Source: Norana najaformis (lineage: Eukaryota; Annelida; Clitellata; Crassiclitellata; Hormogastridae). From it: a DNA stretch of 64,000 nucleotides. A program made the position numbers and the translations under genes. The DNA is taken from contig OZ029922.1 of the NCBI GenBank assembly GCA_964023275.1, positions 3,905,696 to 3,969,695 of the forward strand. Direction: 5' to 3'. This document shows positions 13,790-27,300 of the stretch, piece by piece. Under the pieces are notes generated by a model. It ran no database searches, was not told the origin of the DNA, and saw nothing but the letters and a program-made list of their open reading frames with translations. The stretch's first letter is position 1; each line of letters opens with the position of its first letter.

Positions 13790-13944
13790 GGTAGCAAAAG
13801 CCTAGTTTTCCATTCAGAATTTGGCAAATTTATTATGAAAATATGAACAATTTTGACTGTCAAAATTATTTATACTTTTCGTAATAAATTTGGCTAAATT
13901 CTAAACGGAAAGACTAGGTTTTGGCCACAAAACATCTTGCTACT
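13790..13944. mobile_element. Near-perfect palindrome (foldback MITE-like)
   Basis: Left arm AAAAGCCTAGTTTTCCATTC through ATTTTGAC is followed almost without a spacer by its inverted copy, ending ACTAGGTTTT. Short outer arms GTAGCAA and TTGCTAC extend the symmetry. Arms are about 60-75 bp. No coding capacity. A transcript would form one long hairpin. Confidence 0.85.
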
Positions 13945-14920
13945 ATCTCATCGTTTCACATTACGGTTTCAGTTCTATTTAGGCAGTATAAAAATCTGAA
14001 ACACAAGCACTGACATCCTAACGCATAAACTTCTGCACTACCCCATACAATCTCAAGCATTCAACAACAGAAAACAATACTCATGTTTTTCTTGAAATTT
14101 TTAACATCAAATATTTCACAAGGCTTCCAATTTTACAAGGAAGACTCTTCGAAATGGAGAACTCACTACAACTCAACCATGTTGTACTGTGACACACAAT
14201 GTGGCTAAAAATGCAACACTGAAGCTTAAATGTTCATTTTGTTATCCTTCCCATTTGGTCTCGGAACAAATGGTTCACTTGATAAATACACTGACCATGA
14301 ACTAAGAAGATGAAACAACATTAGCAAAACTGGAGAAGTTAGATATTTAAGTAAAGATGCCGTCACACCACAGGCAGACAAGAAACACAGTAGATCACAG
14401 CAAAATGTCATTTAACCCATAGGTACAGATGGACTTATTCACACAATATCACCAGGAAGTCCTAATCCAAATGACTCATTTGCAACAGCAAACAACCGAA
14501 TTCCAATTCAAGAAATTCGCCCACCTTCAAAGACGTAACAAGCAGCTTCTTATGTCAAAGCACACAAAGAGATACACATTGCAACAGACTGAAGTGAATC
14601 CTTAAAAAGCCTAAACTTCACATGGCTGACTAATGAAAGAATAAATTATTTGAACACCACAAAAACAGAACTTTAAGACTGCAATCAGCACACAGAACAA
14701 AAGCATTCTCATCAACACACAAGACGGTTTGGACAGGCAGAGGCTCAATATGCAACCTTCCGAGAGGCTTTCAAAAACTTTGGAACTGCGAATAAGAAAC
14801 ATTTAACAGACACTCAGATGTCGGAAAACAACTGCAAGAGAAAGTCAAGAAATTGACAGCATATTCTTCTTATATGTCAAACTCAAAACAACTCCAATTT
14901 CATACAATCAGGTGAAAAAA

Positions 14921-14926
14921 TTTATT
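14921..14926 (-). terminator. Candidate polyadenylation signal of GMPS
   Basis: TTTATT on the plus strand (AATAAA on the minus strand) lies about 420 bp after the GMPS stop codon. Other copies further left are possible; this is the nearest clear one. Confidence 0.4.
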
Positions 14927-15030
14927 ATTTGAATATCTTCTGTTTCCACTAGCAATTTGGCTTCATAAACTGGTATGGGTAAATATCCTTGTGGCTTAAA
15001 TATATACATTGTGTATGTATACATATATCT

Positions 15031-15062
15031 AAACACACACACACATATATATATATATATGT
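15031..15062. repeat. (CA)n/(TA)n microsatellite
   Basis: Runs of ACAC followed by ATATAT inside the likely GMPS 3' flank. Confidence 0.85.
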
Positions 15063-15345
15063 AAAATACACAGTGGACCTCCTTATGAGCATAATCAAAT
15101 ATCTTTGTTATGATGAGGTCTCATTACGAAGCAGAATTAAACTTTGGATCTGTGTTCCCGCCTGCTTTATAACAAAATTCACATCGGAGTGATGCTGTTT
15201 TAAGGAGGGTCAAACGTATACGCAGGCTAGCTCAGACACTGAAAATGGTCAATGGAATAGAAAAGTGAGACTACGACTGAGAGGGGAATGAAGCCAAGGA
15301 CAGGTCATGTTTCCTAAGTCTTCAGTCTTGTTCATGTCCATCGTG

Positions 15346-18300
15346 TCACTCCCATTCTGTCGTGCCGGGCGGCTTTGAGGTCAGGTCGTACATGACTCGT
15401 GAAATCCCCGGAACTGTCTTCACTGCAAGAACCATCCTGTTCACAACCTACAACAGCCAACAAATAAAAGCATGCAATACTCTGCTTTATGTATATATAT
15501 TTCCCAGCTACCTGTGCTTTTGAGATGCATTTATAAACTAGTACAACATAAGTATCTGATTAATAATAAAATTATATATGTGTGCAAGTACTGTAAGTGT
15601 GGTGCCCTCTAGGAGTGTTGGTAGCTGGAGTTTTAGATTCTTTTTCCAGCCAGCCATGTGCTTTTGAGGCAAATTCATGAACCAACACGACACAACCATA
15701 AAAAGTATTCATAAAAGGTACATATGTTTGTAAGTATGCATTTAATCATTTTATCCATCTACATGTCAGCATTAAAACAGCACATTTTAAACTGTCATTG
15801 AGACTTGAAGTCTTATATAAGAGACTTTCAAATCACTGCAATACAAAACTTTAGGTAAAAACGATATTACAACCTTTGTGACATTCTGTTAGCACCTCCA
15901 TGATGTTCTTAAATAGCCAGACACATGCAAACAATGACAAGCCAAATGTGACTGCTAGAAAGAAAAACTTAATATTTTAACAAAATATCTCTGGTGCGAG
16001 TTACCTCTTCCGGTATATGTTTCCCAGGTACGGCAGCTATTCCTGTCATGAAATCTGAAGTTATGAAGGGTCGAATGATGACCGAGCGCTGACAAGAAGG
16101 CTGGTGGGAAAGAGGATCGCGATCAAAATGTAGTGGAACCAGAATGACTGGCATCTGACTGATCTTTGTAATGAAACCTAAACATTTCAACAGATCACAT
16201 CACAAAAAGTTCTAATCTCACAACAAATCAACCATCAGACTTTAAAATAATTCACTGACTTTACACAGATACTAAAGTAATTCAAATAGGTCGCAAATCA
16301 TCACAAATCCCTGAAAAGACCTTTAACAACAGTTCATCAATAAATATAAACAAATAAATAAACATCAAGGACATTTTTAGAACAGTTATCCAGTGAAGTA
16401 CACAGCAGATAAAGTTCTTTGAAAATCAATGTTCGGTACTGTATGGTCAGGTTTGAGGAGTCTCCTTTGAAAAGACCCTACATAAATATGCGAATACAAT
16501 CACAGAACCATTAGATAATATATCTATAGAAGTTGTTTCATTATTTGTAGCACAACTGGTCATCAGCCACTTACAAGCCACAAGGTACTAAGAGACATAA
16601 TATATCAACTGCTAGGATGGAAGAGTTAAAACAGATCAGCAAGTTGAGATGTGGGTACTGTGCTTTTAAAAAGTCCTGAAAAGTAGCTACATTAAGTGTC
16701 TTGATACATATATACTGACAATTTAATTCACTGTTGGTCATTTAAGGCACAAGAAGCACACAATAAATGCACTGCTGTATTAGCATGTAGCCATACCAAT
16801 AGATACGAGTGTCTTTAGGGGTCATCCATTAAAGATGCCTGCATTGGTGAGGAATCACTCAAAAAGCAGACAGGGAGGGGTCAAGAGTAGGTCATTTATG
16901 GATGACCCCTTAGACTTCAGTAACCATTTCAGAGGAGAAAGAAAGTATTTAACTACAATTGCTTTAACTCACAACTACTACACCACAACAGCGTAAAAAC
17001 GCACATGGCATCAATCACGGGTCAGTTTTACGTGTAATTGATGGGCAAGCCTAAACTACGGGTCAGTCCAGTAAAAATCTAAAGGGTAATCCTATCAGCT
17101 CTAGGAACGGTTGCCTCCATCACTGATTGCCACCAACTGAACTGCAATTCATTTGCTGTCACACGGATGCATTGGCACTCATTATATTGCCAATTATTTA
17201 ACGTCAGTCATTTGAGTTCAGTTACCACTAGCTTGGCATTGTAATCACTGATTTGCCAACGTGCTGATGCGAACTCAATGAATTGCGAACCTGATTCATG
17301 CAGAACATGATTGGCGAGGCTGTCTGCATTCCTCAAGGTTGCCAAAACACGCTGCGATAGAAAGGTTGGAGTAATATCATTCACTTGCTCTTTTACACGG
17401 TCACCAAATACGTGAACAACCCTGTTCATAGAAAAACATAAAACAAACAGTTCAACTATCTTGCAGATCTGATCTTTTTCCAAGCATATCACAACGAATA
17501 ATGATAATATGACAAAATTCGAATTAGCAGAATGAATTAATAATTATTTTGTTTGAAAGGTATACTTGACTTAAGACTGAAAAATGCATTCAGCATTAGG
17601 TTCATTTACATTACTGTCAGCAATAATTTGGTTCGGTGGACACTAGATTCGAACACAATACTGCCAGTAATTTGATTCAGTGGATATATTCCACATCTGT
17701 TTAAATATGTCACCGCCAACTTTTTGATTCAACAGATAATTTGACATTAAGGAAAACCAGCAATGCCAATAATGAGAGTCAAAGTCTTGAAGCAATTTGT
17801 TAGTAGGTAAAAATTAAACTTCACGTAATACTTTTGTATTTCTGATGGAACTGCAAAACTGAGTGACTAACTGCTCTAAAATGTTTGGAGCTACATCACA
17901 CAAATGGTCAGGTTAGTGGATATCGGTGGTACATGGCTCATCATTCTCCAGTCCACAAGTGGCAACATTTCTAGTTATCTGAGCATTACTTGCATACAGA
18001 TAAAATTTTGTGTTCTCACTGAGCTTCAGCACCACTTAGGTTTCTGTAGGCTGCACTTTATGAGGTCCCTAAAAGGTGCTATATTCACTGTCTTGATACA
18101 AACAGTATGGCATTCATAACAGGTACAATTAAAGAAAATTAACAAAGGTGTGAATGTAGTTACGCGTGCAATATGTGCAGAATGATTATGAAATTCTCGA
18201 CAAATGCTGGGCTGGATGGCTCAGCTGTGGTATTTCAGTACACAATTGATTAACCTTTGTTAAAATTACCTATTCACATTGGTACCTATTCTGGGTAATT

Positions 18301-21300
18301 ACCTATTCACATTGGAACATATTCTGGGTATAAGCCTAGCCAGAAAAGACAGATCTTCCCAACTGGGTTTCTTGTCGCTTGACAAACCAACAACGTAACT
18401 GTACGTTCGACAGTCACCCTAAAATAAACAATGGCAACAAACTTTGAAATATTTGAATTCTATGGCTTCATTAAAAAATAAATTAATCGAATATTTCTTA
18501 ATGCAAATTTTTATCAAAATCCACATCACATGCCAGTTTCTGGGGAAACAAATCACTGGCTTTCTTACTTTCCAAAAGATGCTAAAAATATATACATGTA
18601 TTTATGCCTATAGATGCATTCATTTTCACACATACATGTCTTTTAATGAATTATTAGTAATGAAAATATCCAGCAGGACAACATTTTGACTTTGACCAGA
18701 CAACCTCATGTTACTTAGAAGCAACATATTTGTTTTTTGGCTTTCAGATTCAAATTCTATAATAACAGGGAGATGAACTGGAAAGTGATATAACAAAATT
18801 TCTCATATGTATTTTTGGGATGAACTCATCCAATGCCACACAAAACTGCAACCAGTCTTTCTTCCGAGGTTGGAAAATGGTTGCTTACCTGCACTCCGAC
18901 AGTCTTGATGGGTAACAAAGTAGCAGTGAGGTCACCATTTTCACCAATCTTCAGCAAACGGTTCTGTTCCACCTCTGACGTTCCAATCTTCACTTTGTTC
19001 AGTAATGTATTTGGCTAAAATAGCAAATAAAAAGGTGATATATAAATGTCAAGATAATACATAAATGAATACATACACACAAATACATAAATAAAACAAA
19101 CACAATCACATACACACAAACATGCAGAGAGCATGAACTACTAATAACTCTATACTAGTATTATTCACAGCACATACTCGTAAAAACAAAGTAAGATAAC
19201 TTAAGTTATATGTCAATAATGCCACACTCAAATCGGTTTTAAGTAACCACTTAAAGGTACATGATGTCATTTCAGCTTCACTTTTTCACTGTAATTGTCA
19301 CATGGTAAGTCGATTGTTGTACAGTATTCTATAAAGCTTGCAATCAATCAATCAACCAATCAATTAATCAATCAATAAACCTGATTATGAACCTCAACTT
19401 ATTGAAGGATTCTTTGGTTGATGAACAAACCGGCAACAGGAAAACCTTTTAACAAAACCTTTAATGGTTTACACGGCTAAACATCCAATGCTCATTTCCA
19501 GAGTTAACTATTCCAGACCTCAGCTGAATCATATTTCAGCTGTAGCCGAAATATGACAATGCCACTGAAAACCGCTGTTCTGATCTTTCAACTGCACATG
19601 GAATTCAAACGCTGGGGTAGGTCATGTGCCAAGCAAAGAAAAACACGGGGCACGTCGATTCGATTAGCTTAGAAGAGTGTATACTGGAGTAAGTCTACGT
19701 TCCGTAACCAAGATATTTAAGCAATTATACAAAGAAAACAACACAAGTAATAAGAACTTAGAATAGAGAAGCGAGAATTAGCAGTCAAACAAAATCCGAC
19801 TTTATGTTATTAAAGACTCACTTTCTTGATGGCATTAGCAAAGTCAACAATTATTCTAAGCATGATTCCAGTTTCAGCAAAGTCCTTTTCCATGTAGGGT
19901 TCCTCGGCACATATGACACGTATGGCCAAGCCAGGTCCTAGAACAAAACAACTCAACTGCTATTCAGTGAATTTCTGTAGCATAGCAGAAAGGTCCAACA
20001 GAAGCAGTAAATGACGGGTCAAATATCTGGGCTCTGGTTAGCACGTTGAGGTTGCATGTAAGTCTATACAGGAATGCAGCACCCAGAGAACAGCAGCCGG
20101 AGTGACCAAGCAAAAAGAAGTAAACACAAATACCAGAAATCCAGCAGATATTTTAAAGTGCATGTCTGAGTAATTTTATCTAAGCTGTACAGGGGAAGCC
20201 ATGCAGTTCAGCTGAGAAAATATTGCGGTAGAGTCCAACACGCATTTCAAGGCTCTTGAAAGGTGTTACATACAAGCCTCTCCAGACAGACATGTTCATT
20301 CTGCCTTTAGTTGGCCCATGTTTTGACAAACAAACATGGCTGTCACAGTTAATTGGGGATTCAAATTCTGGCCAGGACAGAAGACCTTTCAAGATTCTGT
20401 TAGCATACGATTCAGGGAACTCAGCTATAAAATTAGCAACCTGGACTGTACACTTTGATGAAAGGATCAGACAGGCAGGCTATGTGCCTCTTGTGCTAAG
20501 GAAATGAAGATCATTTCACATGCATGTGTATATGTATCTGGCTATTTATATAAAGCCTTTAGAGAACCTCACAAAAGTGCTAAAATGGCTATCTAAATGT
20601 CCAAAAAAAGGTATAACTGAATCTAAAAGTTCTAAAAAGGTGCACTTTAATGTAAGCTGAAAATCTTTCTTTCTCAGTCAAGAAAGTACATAGTTTAGCC
20701 AAAGATTCTTCCAGAAGGACATTCCAGTGCAAAAGAAAATTACGATGTTACCTTATGATAAGGTAATTTTCTAAAGCTTAACTAAATTTTGGATCCTGAC
20801 TGCATTTGATTCAGAATTCACATTATAAATTGGCTCTAAACAGTTTAAGTTACTTTCATACCTGGAAAAGGATGTCGCTGGACCAGTTCATCTGGCAGAT
20901 CAAGGTCGTGACCAATTATGCGGACTTCGTCCTTGTGGAAGTCTTTCAGAGGCTCAACAACTCGACCCTGTCACATCACACGAACGCACGTAACACCATT
21001 TTGAGACTAAAACTTCATCCATTAAGAGCATTTACTTAGTACCCTTCAAGAAGCCTACTCAGTGGAACTCTGAGCCAAGCCCTGACTATAAAAGAACAGT
21101 TTGAAGCTTTGATGAAAGGTACATATAGCATCCTAGGACAGAATGACCAGCAGATCCAATGAAGGCTATTTTAAGCAGATGTACCAATCAATGAGAAGGC
21201 AAAAACAACACTGCATTATCAAATGAAGTGTGCACAAAAAGAACAATAAGTTGCCTTCTGACCAATTTTTTTCAACCCAAGGTGAACATTTCTTCCTCCT

Positions 21301-24300
21301 GCACACTTGCCGTCTAATCTTATTAACTTCAACAGTGTGACAGTAACGATGCACAAACTGTCAGTAGACGACGATAGCAAAAAGCCACAGGAGTGCTCAG
21401 CAGAGTTGACATTCAGCAACAAAGTCAAAGCCCATACCAGCTCTTTCTCTACCATTTATGATACATAATTTCATATTCTACATAAATCCTCAGCACTAAA
21501 AGACAGCAAAACCATAAGTACAACACACTCCAGCCATTTTGAAACTGAAGCACCCAACATGGAGCCCGTCATATTTTCATTGTCATGATTGGCAGAGTCC
21601 AAGACAGCAAAGTCACTAACACATCAACCAATAATGGAATACCTGAAACTCAGTCAGTCATATTTTCCTTGCCACGACTGAAACCCAGTACATTTGAGAT
21701 TAAACAGTAGTGTGAATCTGAGGTGTGGTATGTCAGCTGCCAAATCGGTAGTTACCTGTTTGCGCAGCTCTCTAACGAGATCTGTGTCATTGTGATGGGT
21801 CTTGATAGCATCTGCTTTGTGACTGGCCAACTCAGAAGCGCTTTCAATTAGGTCAGGTCTAAGGGTTCCTGTACATTAACACAGCACACAAAATCACACT
21901 GACATATACATTATATACAACGTGAAGTTAAAATACAATATAATGCAAGGTAAAGAAGACATTAGCAAAGCAATTTAAGTCACATGATGTCAGACACACG
22001 ACTTTAAAAGCAATGTTTTGTGCTCTCCATAAAACAAAATCAAATAAATTACCGTGTATCAAATAAACCTGACCAAACAGTCATGGTCTCCTTTGATGAT
22101 GAATTTTTGGCTGTACATTATACAGATAAAATAAAATCATATTAAAACCATTCTGAAAATTAGTTTTGAAATTTAGTTTAAATTTCATTTATGTACCATT
22201 TATGAACCAAAACAACTGCATTTAGATTACCTTGACCGAGATAAACATCCTCGGGTGACAAGTTCATTTCAGCGATCAATTCGTTGGCCACCTGCAATTT
22301 AGTTAACCAATTTAGTTAACCAAATGAACCAATTTAGTTAACCAACTGAACCAAGTTAGTTAGCGAACTGAAGTCAGTGATCATGGACTGGGAAAAGAAG
22401 CAGAAAGTTGTCAATATACAGCACCTGTGCTGAAACTCGTAAGAAATGAAGGTAGGGTAGAAAGGAGAATGGGATAATCAGGCAGACAAGCACATAAATC
22501 CTTGCATCAGTTCCTCAGTGGTAAAAAGACAATACCACGTGTGTGTGTGTACATATGTGAACATTTATATAGTGCCTTTTACAAATCTCTCAAAGGCAAT
22601 GAAATGTGGCATAACTAATATCTCAATATAGGCTGAGATCGCTTCGTAGGAAGACAGCTGGCACAACTAAATCCATATGAAGACAGTTATAGCTGCTGCC
22701 ACCAGGCAGACAATTGATAAACTATGAAAGCATGTGAAAGGATTGAGTCATTTTACGTACGTTCATGAAGGTATCGCCTATGATTTTCCGCTTCTCCTCT
22801 GGGTCCGTCGTCTGGCATAGCATCTTCGTCTTTTGTTTCTGAGATCCAACGCAGTTTCGATCACCCGAAGCCATTGTGACTGCATTGTAAAATGTGTGCG
22901 ACGCATTCACCGCTAAATAATTTTCAGAACAGAAGCAAATTTTAAATAAAAATTAATCAACAAATAAAACCAAACAAAAAAATAAACTAAGCTTTACCAA
23001 TGATATAAATTTCAAATATGAAAATCAACTTAATCAGGCAAATCACTACAAAAAAGTCCAAGGCTGCATAAGTTTTATTGCTAAATTTGTCTTGAAGACT
23101 AAACCTAAGTTCTTTCATGCAAATTTTTAAATATTTCCCATTACAGCTTGTTCTTTTGACATTTCTTGTGATCTGTCTGAAGCTGACGTAAATAAAAGAA
23201 ATTTACTGTTTTATGAACTTCAATTAAATAAAAGAAATTTACTGCATCCATTCTTCTGACCTTCTAATAAAAATGTACTGGAGTCAGAAACCACTTGGGA
23301 TTTGATGGGGCGTGAACTTCAGTCCATCTATAACCAACACCTATTCATCAGGTTTTCAGATTTGCTCAGCCAGATAAACACTATTAAATGTAATGTCTGG
23401 ATACATCAGACAATAATGTGGCCAGAATGCTTACAAGACACCAGCTGTCTGGTAATAAAGCACAGTCAATGTAGCCTATAGCCAGACATCATAGTGGCCT
23501 TTTGAAGTAATTAGGCAAAAATGTCTGGTGGCAAGTGACATAGAATGTGCTTTGACAACAGACAATTTTGTCTGTACTTCAAGAGGTTACAGTAATGTCT
23601 GGTTATGGGCCACAATGAACATAATAAATACCAGACAGTTGATGTCTCTGAGCATTCTAGCCACATAGTGTCTGCTCTTGGCAGACATTACTTTTAACAG
23701 CAAGAGCTGTTAAATCAGTACCCTGCTTCCCAGTTTCTGCCACCGCGCCATCTTCAACAAAGTACGTTTACCCAATACAGCTTGACTTCTGGTTCCCCTG
23801 ATGCACTGCATTCTGGGCGTCTTCTCCAGCGAATTACAAGTTCTGACTGCGGATTCTCTTGAAGCAACCATTGATTGACGCCTTTTGCATTACGATAATT
23901 ACACAATTTTGTCCAATTACTTTAAAAGGCCAGGGTAGAAATCATTAGATTAGAAGGCCCAGGATCAAGTGATTCATTTGACGCAGACTGACCTTGGAGC
24001 TTCAGTCCGAGCTTCTTGAGAGATTCCTCCACCTTCTGGCTCTCCTTCTGCCGCATGAAGCCGTTGTCAATGTGCAGCGCGATCACCTGGTCCTCCTTCA
24101 AAGCCCGGTGCAGAAGAGCGGCACAAACGGTTGAGTCTACTCCACCGCTGACCAGCATCTACGCCAATCAATCAATCAGTCAGTCAGTCAATCGTTCAGT
24201 ACAAAGCATGGCGAGCATATGTAAAACATGTAGAAAGTCATGGTAGTACAGTTAAATATGCACACTTAATTATTATTTCTTAATGTTAATTTATTAAAAG

Positions 24301-27300
24301 CACTTACAATAAGCACAAGGTAAGTAAATCTGAATTTAAGACCCTACATGACGCAGTTATGGCTGAATGGACAAAGTGATAACACTAAATGATCAGGCCA
24401 TATCCCTACAAGGGGGGGGGATCATTGCTCTTGGTTACAGAGCAATGGATGCAGCATGTGACAAAGCTGACTTTAAAAGACAGGGCTATATATCTGCAAG
24501 GATGAATTGTAGCCCCAGAGATGACACAGCTTTGGCTCTAAATGACCAAGTCATGATCTTGCAAGATCAAGTTCTAATCTAATCTGAAAACTTCTATAAT
24601 GGCAATGATCACACAGGCACTGATTGATAGTCACTCCTAAGCGAAACCGCAATCTGAAATCACACTCCTCTGAATAGAACCAGACAAGATCCTCGAGACC
24701 CCAGAGACCGGAAGACAGGCTACTGAGAATAAGCAGTAAGCAACAAATAATAAATAAATCAGCAATAAGCAATAAAAATAGACAGATAAGGAAGGCAGAG
24801 TACCAAAAAAGCAATAAGTAATAAATAAATAAGCAATCAGTGATAAGAATAGACGTTAAAAGGAGGCAGATTATCCGAGAGTTTATTAGTTATATAAACA
24901 CTTAATATAGTACCTACTGAGTATCTTATCTTAAGTTTCTCACCAATGCAACCCTATGCTAGTCTACATGGTGTTCCGCACCTCAGATTCAGGTGTAATG
25001 ATATTGACACGTGCTTTAAATAAATAAATAAATAAAAAGTCCATTAAAGAGTCTTACATATCAGATCAGGTTGAATCTGAAACACGTGCTATCATGACGA
25101 TCTGATTCGGAAGTCAGAACCTACCAGGACTTTTTGATTGCCGACAGTCTCACGAATGTACTTGATGCAGGACTCCTTGCGGCACTGCAGGCTGTAGCAG
25201 CCCTTGCACTTGGCGACCTCATACAGGAAGTTCTTCATCATTGCCGTTCCATTCTCTGACAGATCCACCTCCGGATGGAACTGGACGCCGTAAATGTTCA
25301 ACTTCTGATTGGCTATGGCTAGAAAGCAAAAACAGCAGATCAGCTGGTCACTCCACATCTACACTCCCAACTTTTCACGTTTGTGACACTCTGATGGAGC
25401 CTATCTTTTGCTCTAAGCTGAGAACTTACCTCTTCCAATCTGCCTCAAGTTCATAATGTTGCTAGGCTTCACAGTGCTCTGCTTATCTGCTCTAAAGAGG
25501 CATTATCAAACTTCAACTGTAATGTACAGAAGTTAGAGAGGCAATGGACCAGTTGTTTGAGCTTAATCACAAATTACAAATGAAGACGTTTTCCAGCCAT
25601 TCGGATGAACATGTCGATATTAATGAACCTGAACATTATTTATGCTAGTAAAATGTGTCTGCTAGAGGTTCTTAGAAGATGCCATACACATATTCTGACA
25701 AAGATTCTGGGCATGGTAGCCGACTGGATAGAGTGCTTGGCTTGTAACGTGGAGAGTATGGGTTCGAGCCTCCCCTTAAACAGTTACTATGTAGGGACCT
25801 TGAGCAAGTCCTTCACTCACAATTGCTTCATGCCTCAGATTCAGATTTACTGACTTTGTGTGCGTAATAAATGCAAATAATAATAATAATACACATATGC
25901 CATACCGCACTGCAGAACCGTTATTGAAAACTGTAAAGTAAAGGTAAATGTAACATGCCTGTTAACGTGCCTCAACAGCTCAGAGACGTGGTTCTGTGGG
26001 CAAAGGATCATTCAGCCAAGGTGCAAACACCAACCACAGCAATCCATACTACTTTAACCTCCCAGCTTGCTTTTATACTGTCTAATCTTCTCAGTTTCCA
26101 TTGGTACTTTCTAAAACTCCTGGTTTGCACTGATAATGAATTTATCTTGGGATTCATTGATAATGGATTTAGTTTTACCGGCCACAGTTGTTCCCGTGCG
26201 AGCAACTTCCTTGAAACCATCAGCAATAGTGTCAACACTATCTCCATGCGTCAGTAGGACAGTCTGCTCTGAACTCAAATTCCTTTAAAAAAACAACAGC
26301 CTTCATCAGACAGTCTTGAGTCATAAAATCGAACTTCATAATATGTCATAAAAATCACTTAGTGATTACTCGAGTTACCTTATGTCCGAACATAAGATCA
26401 CGAAAACTATTTCATAATTACATATATATAACCTCACTTCTAAATATATCATGAGATATTTTGTAATAAGTGATTACTTTAACAAGTTTAAAACAGAAAA
26501 CATCACAAAAACCAATTCCTAATACTTGAATAACCAAATACCTGAACATATCTGAACATATATCTGATTCGTTATTACGTCATTAACCTTACTTGAACAG
26601 TGGACAGTTGGTATCGATGGACACCGAGAACTGGCCATCTTCACGGCCTTCCGCTTTTTTGACAGTTCCGCCAAAATGCTGGTTAATCATCTACAACATC
26701 ACACATCAAACGATGTACAGCATATCAAAGCCGACCCACAAATTCATTCCGATTTCGTTAAGCACAAGAGGCTTCTGGACACAAAATTTCAAAAGTAACT
26801 GCCAGCAACGCAGTCACTACTGAAAAGGCATGCATACTGTTGTGCATTCAGCTTTAAAAAGTTACAAGGGAGCCACTGACGGACGTAATGCACCTACATT
26901 CCAAAAGATTAGATTAGATTTGATGTTCAAAGGCAGCACTCGTTATGCAGTTGTCAATATTTAAAACCTATCTTAAATAGTTAACAAAAAATGGTTTGTA
27001 ATTGTCTCTGAAGATTCCTTCCAAATTCCCAAGAATTTCAAGGAAAAAACAAAAAGAACAAGAGCCATATTAGACAGTCTGCAAACATGACCATCAATGC
27101 ATAACGTATTAGCGTTTCTCGATCTGAAAAAAGGAGCACAAACAATGCCATACCTGCATTCCATAGCAAATGCCTAAAACTGGAATGTTGCAGTGAAAAA
27201 TCTCTGGGTCATAGGGCAGCGCATCGTCTGTGTAGACAGAGTTTGGCCCTCCCGATATAATGATAGCCCTATAAACAATAACAGAAGCTTAAAAACCTTT

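Noticed and set aside
11340-15000. A hidden gene between RPL27A and GMPS
   Set aside because: No open frame here shows similarity, and no set of acceptor/donor pairs gives a conserved protein; the right part is probably GMPS 3' flank.
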